DNA from: Streptomyces sp. CB02414
GTDB lineage: Bacteria; Actinomycetota; Actinomycetes; Streptomycetales; Streptomycetaceae
Assembly: GCF_001905385.1 (NCBI RefSeq)
Contig: NZ_LIPF01000005.1
Coordinates: forward strand, 124,001 to 188,000
Direction: 5' to 3'
Length of the DNA: 64,000 nucleotides
Position 1 is the first letter of the stretch; each line of letters opens with the position of its first letter. This document shows, one piece after another, positions 53,267 to 61,997 of the stretch. Under the pieces are notes generated by a model. It was not told the DNA's origin. It was given only the letters and a program-made list of their open reading frames with translations, and did no database searches. The position numbers and the translations under genes were made by a program.

Positions 53267-54407
53267 CCCAGGTACCGCGCTCCGCCGACCGGGCCATCGC
53301 GTCCAGTACGGCCGCGCTGTGCACCGCGTCCGGCAGGGTGGCCCCGTACGGGGTGGCCTCCGCGATCGAGCGCAGGAAACGGTGGGCCTCCACCACCTTG
53401 AGGTCGTCGTAGCCCATGGCGTTCGCGGCCCCCGGCTGGAAGGCCGCGAACTCGCCGTGCGCCGGGCCGACGTGGACCGTGCTGACCGGCTGGTCCTGGT
53501 ACTCCGTGCCGCGGCTGACGCCCAGCTCGTTCATCCGGCGGAAGTCCCAGAACACCGCGCCCGTGGTGCCGTGCACCTCGAACCCGTAGTTGTTCTGCTC
53601 GCCGACCGAGACCCGGCAGGCCTCCAGCACGCCGCGGGCGCCGGAGGCGAAGCGCAGCAGGCAGCTGACGTAGTCCTCGTTCTCGACCGGCCCCGACTCG
53701 CCTCCCGTGGCCCGCGCGTGACCGGCGGTGGCCGCGGTCGGACGGGCCCGCTCGGGCAGGAAGACGGCCGTGTCGGCGGTCAGCGACGCGATGTCGCCGA
53801 GCAGGAACCGGGCCAGGTCCGCGCCGTGCGAGGCCAGGTCGCCGAGCACTCCGCTGCCGCCGCGCTCGCGCTCGTAACGCCACGTCAGCGCCCCCTCGGG
53901 ATGGGCGGCGTAGTCGCTGAAGAGCCGGATGCGGACATGGGTGACGGTGCCGATCTCCCCGGCGGCGATCAGGTCGCGGGCGGCCTCCACGGCGGGCGCG
54001 TTGCGGTAGTTGAAGCCGACCGCGCCCTGCACACCCGCCTTGGCGACCGCGTCGGCGACGGCCCGTGCGTCGTCGAGGGACAGGCCGACCGGCTTCTCGA
54101 TCCAGATGTGCTTGCCCGCCTCGGCCATCGCGACGGCGATCTCCCGGTGCAGGAAGTTCGGCGCGGTGATGCTGACCGCGTGGACCCGCGGGTCCACGGC
54201 CACCTCGCGCCAGTCGCGGGCCGTCGAGGCGAAGCCGAACTGCGCGGCGGCCTCCTCGGCCCGTCCCGGCACCTCCTCGGCGACCGTCACCAGCTCGGGA
54301 CGGAGGGCGAGCCGCGGATAGTGGTGGCGCACCCGCGCGTACGCCTGGGTGTGCACCCGGCCCATCCAGCCGAAACCGACGACGGCGACACCGAGTGCGT
54401 CCACCAT
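53244..54407 (-). CDS. Gfo/Idh/MocA family oxidoreductase
   Basis: 387 residues. NAD(P) motif VVGFGWMGRVHTQAY, catalytic WIEKPVGLSLDDA (EKP), and GVLGDLASHGADLARFLLGD in the second domain. It is likely a second inositol-type dehydrogenase, for example for scyllo-inositol or a sugar acid. ATG at 54407; its promoter region carries TGTCAA-CCTT-TTGACA. Confidence 0.9.
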   Translation of the reverse strand: MVDALGVAVVGFGWMGRVHTQAYARVRHHYPRLALRPELVTVAEEVPGRAEEAAAQFGFASTARDWREVAVDPRVHAVSITAPNFLHREIAVAMAEAGKHIWIEKPVGLSLDDARAVADAVAKAGVQGAVGFNYRNAPAVEAARDLIAAGEIGTVTHVRIRLFSDYAAHPEGALTWRYERERGGSGVLGDLASHGADLARFLLGDIASLTADTAVFLPERARPTAATAGHARATGGESGPVENEDYVSCLLRFASGARGVLEACRVSVGEQNNYGFEVHGTTGAVFWDFRRMNELGVSRGTEYQDQPVSTVHVGPAHGEFAAFQPGAANAMGYDDLKVVEAHRFLRSIAEATPYGATLPDAVHSAAVLDAMARSAERGTWVSPELPG

Positions 54408-54469
54408 GAGAGCCCCTCTTCGGACCGGTCCCTGCGCTGTCCCGCCCACCCTGTGCGGAGCGTCGGCAT

Positions 54470-54495
54470 CATGTCAACCTTTTGACAGGACAAAG
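54470..54495. promoter_or_regulatory. Operator upstream of the second Gfo/Idh/MocA gene
   Basis: TGTCAA-CCTT-TTGACA (54472-54487) is a perfect 6-4-6 inverted repeat, followed by GGACAAAG. On the minus strand its first half is a TTGACA -35 for the dehydrogenase gene. It resembles the sites at 43696 and 51432. Confidence 0.65.
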
Positions 54496-54511
54496 CCCGG
54501 CGAGTGCCCTG

Positions 54512-54859
54512 CTAGCCCAGGTTGATCGCGTACGCCTTGCGCAGCGTCTCGTGCACCGTCCACGTCGTGCGGTCACCCTCGCGCAGCACCACCAGGTCGC
54601 CCGGTCCCACCGTCAGTGCCGGGCCGCCCGCCACCTCGATGGTGGCCGAGCCGCTGAGCACCACGAACATCTCGTCCGCCTCGGTGTCGGTGACGACGCC
54701 CGGGGTGATCTGCCAGACCCCGCGCACCTGGCGGCCGTCCGCCGACTCCCAGACCACCTTGCCGGTCACTTCGGGGGTGCCGGAGACGATCTGCTCGGGG
54801 GAGAGGGGCTCGGGTTCGAGCTCGGTGCCGGGGACGTGGACGACGAAGCTGTTGGTCAT
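54512..54859 (-). CDS. Small cupin domain protein
   Basis: 115 residues, a single cupin of the ethanolamine-utilisation/(S)-ureidoglycine type: GVWQITPGVVTDTEADEMFVVLSGSATIEVAGG and VGPGDLVVLREGDRTTWTVHETLRKAYAI. Metal-binding His are largely missing, so it may bind a sugar or act as an isomerase. ATG at 54859. It lies upstream of, and on the same strand as, the dehydrogenase gene. Confidence 0.87.
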   Translation of the reverse strand: MTNSFVVHVPGTELEPEPLSPEQIVSGTPEVTGKVVWESADGRQVRGVWQITPGVVTDTEADEMFVVLSGSATIEVAGGPALTVGPGDLVVLREGDRTTWTVHETLRKAYAINLG

Positions 54860-55007
54860 GCGGTGACGCTAGCCGGGGCCGACGGGGCCGCGGGGGCGAC
54901 AGTGTGTGGCGTATCCGGTGAGGCGTACGGACACATCGTCGGGCCCGCCGGCGCGCACCGGCGGCCTCGGGGTACCGGGCAGGTGCCCGGCCGCTACTGT
55001 GGCGATC

Positions 55008-55382
55008 ATGGTTCAGTGGGGGCTCCGGCCGGCGTCGGCGTCGGACGTGGAAGCCGTCGCCGAGTTGCGGGCCGTGGTACTGCGGCCGGCCCGGGACGCC
55101 CGGTGGCTGGAGCACTTCTACCTGGCCCCGAGCCTCCAGGGCGCCGGGATCGGCTCGGCCGTACTGCGCGGGCTGCTGGCCGGGTGCGACCGCGGCGGTG
55201 ACCTCGTCCGGCTCAACGTGCTGCGGGACAGCGCGGCCCGGAGGCTGTACGAGCGGCACGGGTTCACGTCGAGAGGGAGGACTCGGTGGACGTCTACATG
55301 GTGCGCGAGCCGGCCGTACCCGGACCGGCTCACGCGTCACCGCCCCCGGCGTGCGAGCCCCCCGGTCCCCCGGATGAGGTAG
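55008..55382 (+). pseudogene. Decayed GNAT acetyltransferase
   Basis: The N-terminus WGLRPASASDVEAVAELRAVVLRP jumps directly to ARDARWLEHFYLAP, so about 40 residues that normally lie between these two blocks are missing; both junction halves share LRPA, suggesting deletion between short repeats. Near the C-terminus the frame reads GFTSRGRTRWTSTWC, while the +1 frame at about 55270 reads VEREDSVDVYMVREPA, the expected GNAT ending. So there is a deletion and a frameshift. TACTGT at 54995 could be its old -10. Confidence 0.7.
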
Positions 55383-55421
55383 GCTTGACCAGCGCGATCA
55401 CACCGAAACGTGGACGCGCGA

Positions 55422-55495
<74 letters not shown>

Positions 55496-55511
55496 CGTGA
55501 AGCAACAGGCC

Positions 55512-55545
55512 AGAGGCCGTACCGGGACATTCCGGTACGGCCTCT
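55512..55545 (+). terminator. Terminator after tRNA-Pro copy 3
   Basis: A perfect 14-bp stem AGAGGCCGTACCGG / CCGGTACGGCCTCT with a 6-base loop, 16 bases past the tRNA. The rest of 55546-55688 holds no feature I recognise. Confidence 0.8.
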
Positions 55546-55688
55546 CGGTCGTGCGCCGACGCCGCTGAACGCCACGTCCTCCACCTGGGGCGGGAGGGGT
55601 CCCGTGGCGGGCGCGGACACTGGTCGGTACGCCGGACGCCCGCCGAGCGGCTGCCGTACGCCGAGCTCACGAACCGAGGAGACCAGCG

Positions 55689-56477
55689 ATGCCTCTCTCC
55701 ACCAGCCTCGCTCGTGGTGTGGCGCCCACCACGCCCGGAACGCTGCACGCCCGTACGGTCGCCGGCGAGCTCAGCGCGCCGCCCCGGCAGGGGCTGACCG
55801 TCCGCTTCGGGCGGGGCGAGAAGCCGGACGTGGACCTCGGGGTCGGGGTGGACGACCTGCGGGTGAGCCGGCGGCACGGCGAGCTGACCTACCGCCGAGG
55901 ACAGTGGTGGCTGCGCAACACCGGGCAGCAGCTCGTCCGGCTGCCGCGCGGCCGGATGATGCACCTCACCACCGAGCCGCTCCCGCTCGCGCCCGGGTAC
56001 ACCCCGCTGTTCGTCAAGGGCTCGGGCTACCGCGAGCACCTGGTCGAGCTGTACGTGGCGGGCCACGACGACCAGGGGCCGGTGTCCCGGCGGCGCGCCG
56101 ACACCGTACGGCCGGAGACATGGTCGCTGGACGACGACGAGCGGCTGCTGCTGGTGGTGCTCGGCCAGCGGTACCTGCTGTACGAGGAGGACCCGCGTCC
56201 CCTGTCGTACCGTCAGGCCGCCGAGCGGCTGGCCTACCTGCGTCCGGACGCCAGGTGGAACGAGCGCCGGATCGAGTTCCGCGTCGAGGCCGTGCGCCGC
56301 CGGCTGCACGGCACCGGGTTCAAGTACCCGCTGCTGCACGACAAGTCCGGCGGCCGTCCGGCCGACAACAGTCTGCTGCACAACCTGATCAGGGGACTCG
56401 CGGAGTCGACGACCCTCGTGCCGCCGGACCTGGAGCTGATGGAGGACGACGAGTCCTGGCCGGATCCGGCGCTCTGA
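55689..56477 (+). CDS. FHA domain protein
   Basis: 262 residues. The FHA fold spans about 35-100, with LTVRFGRGEKPDVDLGVGVDDLRVSRRHGEL (the GR and SxxH phosphothreonine-binding motifs). The C-terminal half has a predicted winged-helix-like region, PLSYRQAAERLAYLRPDARWNERRIEFRVEAVRRRLHG. It probably reads phosphothreonine marks set by the neighbouring kinases. Confidence 0.9.
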   Translation: MPLSTSLARGVAPTTPGTLHARTVAGELSAPPRQGLTVRFGRGEKPDVDLGVGVDDLRVSRRHGELTYRRGQWWLRNTGQQLVRLPRGRMMHLTTEPLPLAPGYTPLFVKGSGYREHLVELYVAGHDDQGPVSRRRADTVRPETWSLDDDERLLLVVLGQRYLLYEEDPRPLSYRQAAERLAYLRPDARWNERRIEFRVEAVRRRLHGTGFKYPLLHDKSGGRPADNSLLHNLIRGLAESTTLVPPDLELMEDDESWPDPAL

Positions 56478-56525
56478 GGAGGCGCGGCGTCCACCGGCCC
56501 GTCGGGCTGTGCGGCGCACGCCGGG

Positions 56526-58484
56526 TCAGCGCGCGCGGAGTTCGGCGGCGGCCGAGGACGCGAGGCCCGTGGCCGTCGTGCAGAGCCGGTCCGCGGGCCG
56601 CTGCCCGCCGACGTCCAGGCGCACCATCTCGACGGCGGTCTCGGCGCCCTGGCCGCTGTACCTGCGGTACTCGACGAAGACCGCGCAGGTGTCGCCCTCG
56701 GCGTCCGGTTCGACGATCGTGCGGTAGCCGCTCAGCTCGGTGGCGGTGGCGTCGCCCTGCGCGGACTTGGGCTGGTCGCGGAAGAAGCTCACCTCCACGT
56801 CCAGGTCGTCGACGTCGCTCGCCCACTCGCAGCTCCAGTTCGCGACCCCGACCTCCGGCACGTCGGCCCGCAGGCCGGGAACGGCGGACAGCGCCCGGGC
56901 GTCCAGGAGTCCGCAGGCGTCCTTCCACGCCAGCGACGTGGGCGGGTAGGCCGGGGAGCGCCGGGGGACCGGGCCCCGGTTCAGCACCTCGGCGGCGCTC
57001 GTGGCGGCCTTGTCGGCGACCGTGCACAGGGTCGCCCTGCCGCCGACCACGGAGCCCTTGCCCATGTTGACGCGGATGCCGACCAGGGTGCCGTCCGCGC
57101 CGCCCCCGGAGGTCAGCAGCAGCTCGCACTCGCCGCTCTTCGCCTCCTCCTCGCGGATGCCCACCCTCCCGACGGTGCGGGAGGGTTCCGAGCCCTCCGG
57201 CGGCGCCCCCTGGAGGAGACTGACCGACACGTCGATCCGGGTCCGGTCGTCGATGCCGACGAGCACGTCGCAGCGGTCGAAGTTCCCGTAGTCCACGTCC
57301 ACGTGGACGTCCCCGTCGCCGAACCCGTCGAGGGCGGTGGGGTCGGCCAGCGCGCACACGTCGGCCGTGTGCGGATCGCCGATCAGGGCCCGGCGTTCAC
57401 CGTCCGAGGCGCGCGTCTGCGTCCCGCTCCGCCCGGGGCCCGGGGCGGCCGTTCCGCCGTCGCCGTCGCCGTGGCCGGGGAGGACGACGACGAGCCCCAA
57501 GGCCAGTACGGCGGTGATGCCGACGGCCGCCGCGACCAGTGGCCGGCGCAGGCGCCGGCCACTGGTGACGGTGTCGGCGCCGTCCCGGGGCGTCTTCGGA
57601 CCGGCCCCGGCGATCTCCTCCAGCAGCCGTCCGGCCTCGGCGGCGTCGGGGCGTTGCCGGGGATCGCGGCGCAGCATGGCGGTGAGCACGGGATACAGCG
57701 GACCCACGGCGGCGTCCACCTCGACGACGCCCTGCTCGGCCTTCCAGTACCGCAGCCGCTCGGCCTCCTCGCCGTCGTCCCCCGTCCCGGCGGAGCCGGC
57801 TTCCTCCAGGGGCGTGCCGCCGCGTGGCGGCGCACCGGTGACCAGGGCGTGCAGGGTGGCGGCGAGGCAGAACACGTCCGAAGCGGGCCGGGGCACGTTG
57901 CCCCGGGCCAGTTCGGGGGCGGCGTAGTCGGGGGTGAAGCTGAAGGGGCCGTTGACGGTGATGGTCTCCGTGCCGCCGACCCGGTAGGCGGCCCCGAAGT
58001 CCAGTAACTTCGCCCCGCCGTGCCGGGTGAGGCCGATGTTGGCCGGCTTGACGTCGCAGTGCACGATGCCCGATGCGTGCAGGGCGGCCAGGGCGTCGGC
58101 GAGCTGGGCCCCGATGCGCGCCGCCCGTTGCGGAGAGACCGTCGGCCGCCGGTCCAGGCCGCCGCCCGTCACGTGCTCCATGACGAACCAGTACGTCCGC
58201 CCGCCCCCCTCGGCACCGCTCCCTTCCCCTTCCCCGCCTCGCGGCTCGGTCACGACGTCGAACAGCGTCACCACATGGGGATGGCCCCGGAACTTGGCCA
58301 TGGCACGCGGTTCACCCAGCAGCCGCCGTACCGCGGTGTCGCTCTCGCCGTCCGCCCGTTCCGGTTTGAGCGCGACGTCCTGGCCCACCACCGTGTCGTG
58401 GGCCAGCCACACATCGCCGCCCCGTCCCGCGCCGATGACCTCCTTGAGGACGTAACGGTCGGCGAACCGGTCCCCGGAACGCAC
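56526..58484 (-). CDS. Membrane serine/threonine kinase with duplicated extracellular domain
   Basis: 652 residues. The kinase domain spans about 8-290: glycine loop IGAGRGGDVW, catalytic Lys in DVALKPE, HCDVKPANIGL (Cys replaces Arg of HRD) and LDFGAAYR. One TM helix lies near residue 320 (LVAAAVGITAVLALGLVVVL). Outside the cell are two copies of a Cys-pair domain (DVCALADPTAL ... RCDV and DACGLLDARAL ... SCEW), DUF3558-like. GTG at 58484 follows GAGGGGGA. Confidence 0.9.
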   Translation of the reverse strand: MRSGDRFADRYVLKEVIGAGRGGDVWLAHDTVVGQDVALKPERADGESDTAVRRLLGEPRAMAKFRGHPHVVTLFDVVTEPRGGEGEGSGAEGGGRTYWFVMEHVTGGGLDRRPTVSPQRAARIGAQLADALAALHASGIVHCDVKPANIGLTRHGGAKLLDFGAAYRVGGTETITVNGPFSFTPDYAAPELARGNVPRPASDVFCLAATLHALVTGAPPRGGTPLEEAGSAGTGDDGEEAERLRYWKAEQGVVEVDAAVGPLYPVLTAMLRRDPRQRPDAAEAGRLLEEIAGAGPKTPRDGADTVTSGRRLRRPLVAAAVGITAVLALGLVVVLPGHGDGDGGTAAPGPGRSGTQTRASDGERRALIGDPHTADVCALADPTALDGFGDGDVHVDVDYGNFDRCDVLVGIDDRTRIDVSVSLLQGAPPEGSEPSRTVGRVGIREEEAKSGECELLLTSGGGADGTLVGIRVNMGKGSVVGGRATLCTVADKAATSAAEVLNRGPVPRRSPAYPPTSLAWKDACGLLDARALSAVPGLRADVPEVGVANWSCEWASDVDDLDVEVSFFRDQPKSAQGDATATELSGYRTIVEPDAEGDTCAVFVEYRRYSGQGAETAVEMVRLDVGGQRPADRLCTTATGLASSAAAELRAR

Positions 58485-58708
58485 GGATCTTCCCCCTCGG
58501 TCGACTCCGGAACCCCACACGGCCGCTGCCGCGCGTACGGAACGAACCTACTGCGTGGAGCGGACCGTTCGCACCGTCTGCCCAGAGCCTCCATCAGTCG
58601 CACGCATGCCCGTACGGGACGTGGTCGCGGGCGCCGGGACCGGTCCCGGACGCTTCGCCTACGGTACGCGTCGCACCGACCGCCCACCCCCGACAGGAGC
58701 GCCCCTCC

Positions 58709-59491
58709 ATGGCTCGTACCCCGACCCTCGTGCTGGCCGGCATCACGGCGGCCGTCTCGGCCACCACGCTCGCACCGTCCGCCCACGCGGGCACCCCGGC
58801 CCCGCACGACCGGCCCGCCGCCCGGTGCGCGCACCCCGCCGACGTCCTCGACCTGACGAACTGGAAGCTGACCCTGCCCACCGGTGACGACGAGGACCCC
58901 ACCGAGATAACCCAGCCCGAGCTGGCCGCCTTCTCCGCCGCCCCCTGGTTCCGGGCCGAGGCCGGCTGCGACGCGGTGAGGTTCCGGGCCGCCGTCGACG
59001 GGGTCACCACGGGAGGTTCCGCCTACCCGCGCGCCGAGCTGCGGGAGATGACCGAGGGCGGGGAGGACGAGGCCGCCTGGTCCACCACCGACGGCACCCA
59101 CACCCTCGTGGTCAGGGAGGCGTTCACGGCCCTGCCCGAGGAACGGCCCTACGTGGTCGGCGCGCAGGTCCACGGCGGCGACGATGACGTCACCGTCTTC
59201 CGCCTCGAGGGCAGCCGCCTCTACGTCACCGACGGCGACGACCGCCACCACCACCTGGTGACCGACGACTACGAGCTGGGCACCGAGTTCGAGGCCGGGT
59301 TCGTCGCGAAGGACGGGGAGATCGACGCCTACTACAACGGCCGCTTCGAGACCACGGTCGCCCACGACGGCGACACCAACTACTTCAAGGCGGGCGCCTA
59401 CACGCAGGCCAACTGCGACAACTCCGAGCCGTGCGCCGCACGCAACCACGGCGAGGTGCGCATCTCCCACCTCCGGGTCACCCACTCCTGA
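58709..59491 (+). CDS. Secreted polysaccharide lyase family 7 alginate lyase
   Basis: 260 residues. A signal peptide ends near AHAG at 27. PL7 motifs are YPRAELREM (R..E..R), VVGAQVHGG (QVH in place of QIH, which in the family is linked to mannuronate preference) and YFKAGAYTQ, the catalytic Tyr. All key residues are present. It degrades alginate by beta-elimination outside the cell. It is flanked on both sides by kinase genes, on its own promoter. Confidence 0.93.
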   Translation: MARTPTLVLAGITAAVSATTLAPSAHAGTPAPHDRPAARCAHPADVLDLTNWKLTLPTGDDEDPTEITQPELAAFSAAPWFRAEAGCDAVRFRAAVDGVTTGGSAYPRAELREMTEGGEDEAAWSTTDGTHTLVVREAFTALPEERPYVVGAQVHGGDDDVTVFRLEGSRLYVTDGDDRHHHLVTDDYELGTEFEAGFVAKDGEIDAYYNGRFETTVAHDGDTNYFKAGAYTQANCDNSEPCAARNHGEVRISHLRVTHS

Positions 59492-59563
59492 CCGGCGTCC
59501 GGGAGGGGTCCCGGAAGGGGCGTGTCACGGTGGCCGTGCACGGAGGCACAGAAGGGGGAGCCG

Positions 59564-60646
59564 ATGACGGGGGACACGACGGGCGCGGAGGGAACCCTGC
59601 TCACCCGTGGGCAGCGGATCAACTCCGCGCTCGTCGTGGATCGCCGGCTGGGCGAGGGCGCCTTCGCCGAGGTGTACCGGGTGCGGCACCACATCCTCGG
59701 CTGGCAGGCGCTCAAGCTGTTCAAGCACGTGGCCTCGCTGGAGGCCACCTCCAGGCTGTTCGACGAGGCACGCATCCTCTCCACCCTGGGCCACCCCAAC
59801 ATCATCCGGGTGTTCGACGCGGGCACCGTGCAGACCTCCGAGGGCGTGCGCGGCTACATCACCATGGAGTACGTCGCGGGCGGCAGCCTGGAACGGCTGG
59901 TCGCCTCCCACTCCGGCGCGGTACCGGTGGGTGAGGCGTCGGCCGTGCTGCGCCAGGCCGCGGACGGGCTCGCCGTCGCCCACGAGCGACCGCACCCGAT
60001 CGTGCACCGCGACCTGTCCCTGGCCAACGTGCTGATCACCTACGACGAGTCCGGGCTCCGGGTGAAGGTCAGCGACTTCGGACTGGCCAAGGAGACCGAC
60101 CCGGGCACCATGGCGGCCAGCGCCCAGGGGACGGTCGCCTACATGCCGCCGGAGGTGCTGCGCCGGGGCACCGGGTACTCCTGCGCCGGCGACGTGTGGG
60201 CGCTCGGCACCATCGCGTACTTCCTGCTCACCGCCCAGTTCCCGTACGACGGCGGGGACCCGGTGCAGTCCTTCTCCCTGGACCGGTTCAACCGCCCGCT
60301 GCCGCCGCCGAGCGCCTACAACGACGAGGTGGCACCCGAACTGGACCGGCTGGTCACGGACATGCTGCGGACGGACCCGGCCGACCGGCCCGCCACCGCC
60401 CGCGAGGTCGCCGAACGGGCCGTGGCCCTGCGGTCCTCGCCGGGCCCGCAGCCGTCCCGGGACGCACCGGCGGAGGTGGAGCGGGCCGCCGAGGAGCAGG
60501 TCCGGGCCGCCGTCGAGCTCTCCCGGACGCCGGGCCGGCTGGCCGAGGCCGCGAACCAGCTGGAAGAGGCCGTCAGCCGCCACCCCCGGCTCAGGGAACG
60601 GCACGTGGCACGGCTGATGACGTGGCGGCGAGGGGTGGTCATGTGA
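59564..60646 (+). CDS. Serine/threonine kinase, first gene of the chaperone operon
   Basis: 360 residues, soluble. Glycine loop LGEGAFAEVYRV, Lys in ALKLFKH, HRDLSLANVLI, DFGLAKE, and APE-like PPEVLRRG. The final 60 residues form a helical tail (ERAAEEQVRAAVELSRTPGRLAEAANQLEEAVSRHP), TPR-like. ATG at 59564 follows GGGGGA. Its stop overlaps the J-like gene (GTGA), so kinase and chaperone parts are translated together. Confidence 0.92.
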   Translation: MTGDTTGAEGTLLTRGQRINSALVVDRRLGEGAFAEVYRVRHHILGWQALKLFKHVASLEATSRLFDEARILSTLGHPNIIRVFDAGTVQTSEGVRGYITMEYVAGGSLERLVASHSGAVPVGEASAVLRQAADGLAVAHERPHPIVHRDLSLANVLITYDESGLRVKVSDFGLAKETDPGTMAASAQGTVAYMPPEVLRRGTGYSCAGDVWALGTIAYFLLTAQFPYDGGDPVQSFSLDRFNRPLPPPSAYNDEVAPELDRLVTDMLRTDPADRPATAREVAERAVALRSSPGPQPSRDAPAEVERAAEEQVRAAVELSRTPGRLAEAANQLEEAVSRHPRLRERHVARLMTWRRGVVM

Positions 60647-61971
60647 ACGGCCCGGCGCACGAGGAACGGACGTATCTGCAGGGGCCGTACCGGCAGCGGA
60701 CGTATGGAGAGCGGATGGACGACACGACTGCGGGCGGCCGGACGGACCAGCCGTCCGGCGTCCGGAGCGGCACCGGGCAACTGTCCCGCTTCACGGACCT
60801 GGCCGGCGTGCGGCTCTACCACGACAACGCCTTCGCCGTCACAGGGCTCGCGGTGACCGCGCGGGGCCGTGCCGTACGGCAGCACAGGCAGCGGCTGGAG
60901 GCCCGGCTCGCGGTGCGGGACCACCTCCCCCCGGACCCGGACTCGCCGCTGGCGGGGTGGCGCCGCAGGGAGGAGGTGCGGGCCGCGTTCGAGGAGTTCC
61001 AGGACCCGCGGCGGCGGCTGGTCGACGAACTTCTGTGGCGGTGGGGCGAGCCGGGTCACGGATGCGGCTGTCCGGCGTCCGTGCACGAGGAGCACGACGA
61101 CGCGGTGCGCCTGCACGCCATGGTGCTGGAGGCGGAGGCCGGCCGGGTCACCACCGCCCCGGACGCGCGGGACACCCTGTGGCGGGGCGCGGCCGCCGGC
61201 TGGGGACCTCTGCTGGAACGCCCCGAGCTCCGGCGGCACCTCGCCCACCGGATCGGTGAACTGGACGATCCCCGGCTGGGCGGGCTCCGCGCGGACGACT
61301 TCCTCACCGAGCTTCCCCGCCTCCTGGTCTCCCCGTTCCGGGACCTCGCCGCCGACCCGGACTTCCGGCCACGGCTCGCCCGCGTCTGCGCGAGCTGGGC
61401 ACAGTACGCGGCCTTCGCGGACCTCTTCGCCGGGCTGTTCGAGGAGACGGTGGAGGAGACCGTCCAGGAGATCACCGACGGTCTGCGGACCGCGAACGCG
61501 AAGAAGGAGGCCGGGCTGTTCGGCGACGCCGAACGGGTCCTGCGGCGGGAGGTGCTCCCGGCGTTCGACCGGATCGGTGAACTCCGGGCGTTCGTCTCGG
61601 ACTGGCGGTACGAGGACGTCTCGAACGTCGTCGCCGTGGGCGTGGGCAACCTGGCCGTGGCGATGCTGGGCCACCACCAGTACACGCCGCCGACCCCCAA
61701 GCAGAAGGAGACGGTGGTCGACCTCGCGGAGAAGGCCTACGAGATCGCCCCGGAAGCCCATGTGCAGGCGTTCAAGGAGAACTGGGACGTCATCTACGAG
61801 TGGTCCACCGGCTACGGGCTCCCCGCACCGGCCAGGCCCTTCCCCTGGAAGAAGGCCGGCATCGGCGTCGGCGTCGTGGCGTGCTTGGTGTCCGTCGCGG
61901 GCTACTTCTTCGGTCCCGCCGTGGCGATCGGCCTGCTGGTCGCCCTCCTGTACATGGCGACCGCGGGGTGA
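60643..61971 (+). CDS. J-domain-like membrane protein of the chaperone operon
   Basis: 442 residues. Residues 60-100 carry YHDNAFAVTGLAVTARGRAVRQHRQRLEARL, a pattern seen in DnaJ-like N-terminal helices of Hsp70 partners (NAFRVLGL...), though no HPD is visible. A long helical middle follows with a Cys/His cluster (GHGCGCPASVHEEH) near 130. One or two membrane helices end the protein (VGVVACLVSVAGYFFGPAVAIGLLVALLYMA). I do not recognise a named family; a membrane-bound cochaperone is inference. Confidence 0.75.
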   Translation: MNGPAHEERTYLQGPYRQRTYGERMDDTTAGGRTDQPSGVRSGTGQLSRFTDLAGVRLYHDNAFAVTGLAVTARGRAVRQHRQRLEARLAVRDHLPPDPDSPLAGWRRREEVRAAFEEFQDPRRRLVDELLWRWGEPGHGCGCPASVHEEHDDAVRLHAMVLEAEAGRVTTAPDARDTLWRGAAAGWGPLLERPELRRHLAHRIGELDDPRLGGLRADDFLTELPRLLVSPFRDLAADPDFRPRLARVCASWAQYAAFADLFAGLFEETVEETVQEITDGLRTANAKKEAGLFGDAERVLRREVLPAFDRIGELRAFVSDWRYEDVSNVVAVGVGNLAVAMLGHHQYTPPTPKQKETVVDLAEKAYEIAPEAHVQAFKENWDVIYEWSTGYGLPAPARPFPWKKAGIGVGVVACLVSVAGYFFGPAVAIGLLVALLYMATAG

Positions 61972-61997
61972 ACACCGCGGCACGGAAGGAGACAGAG

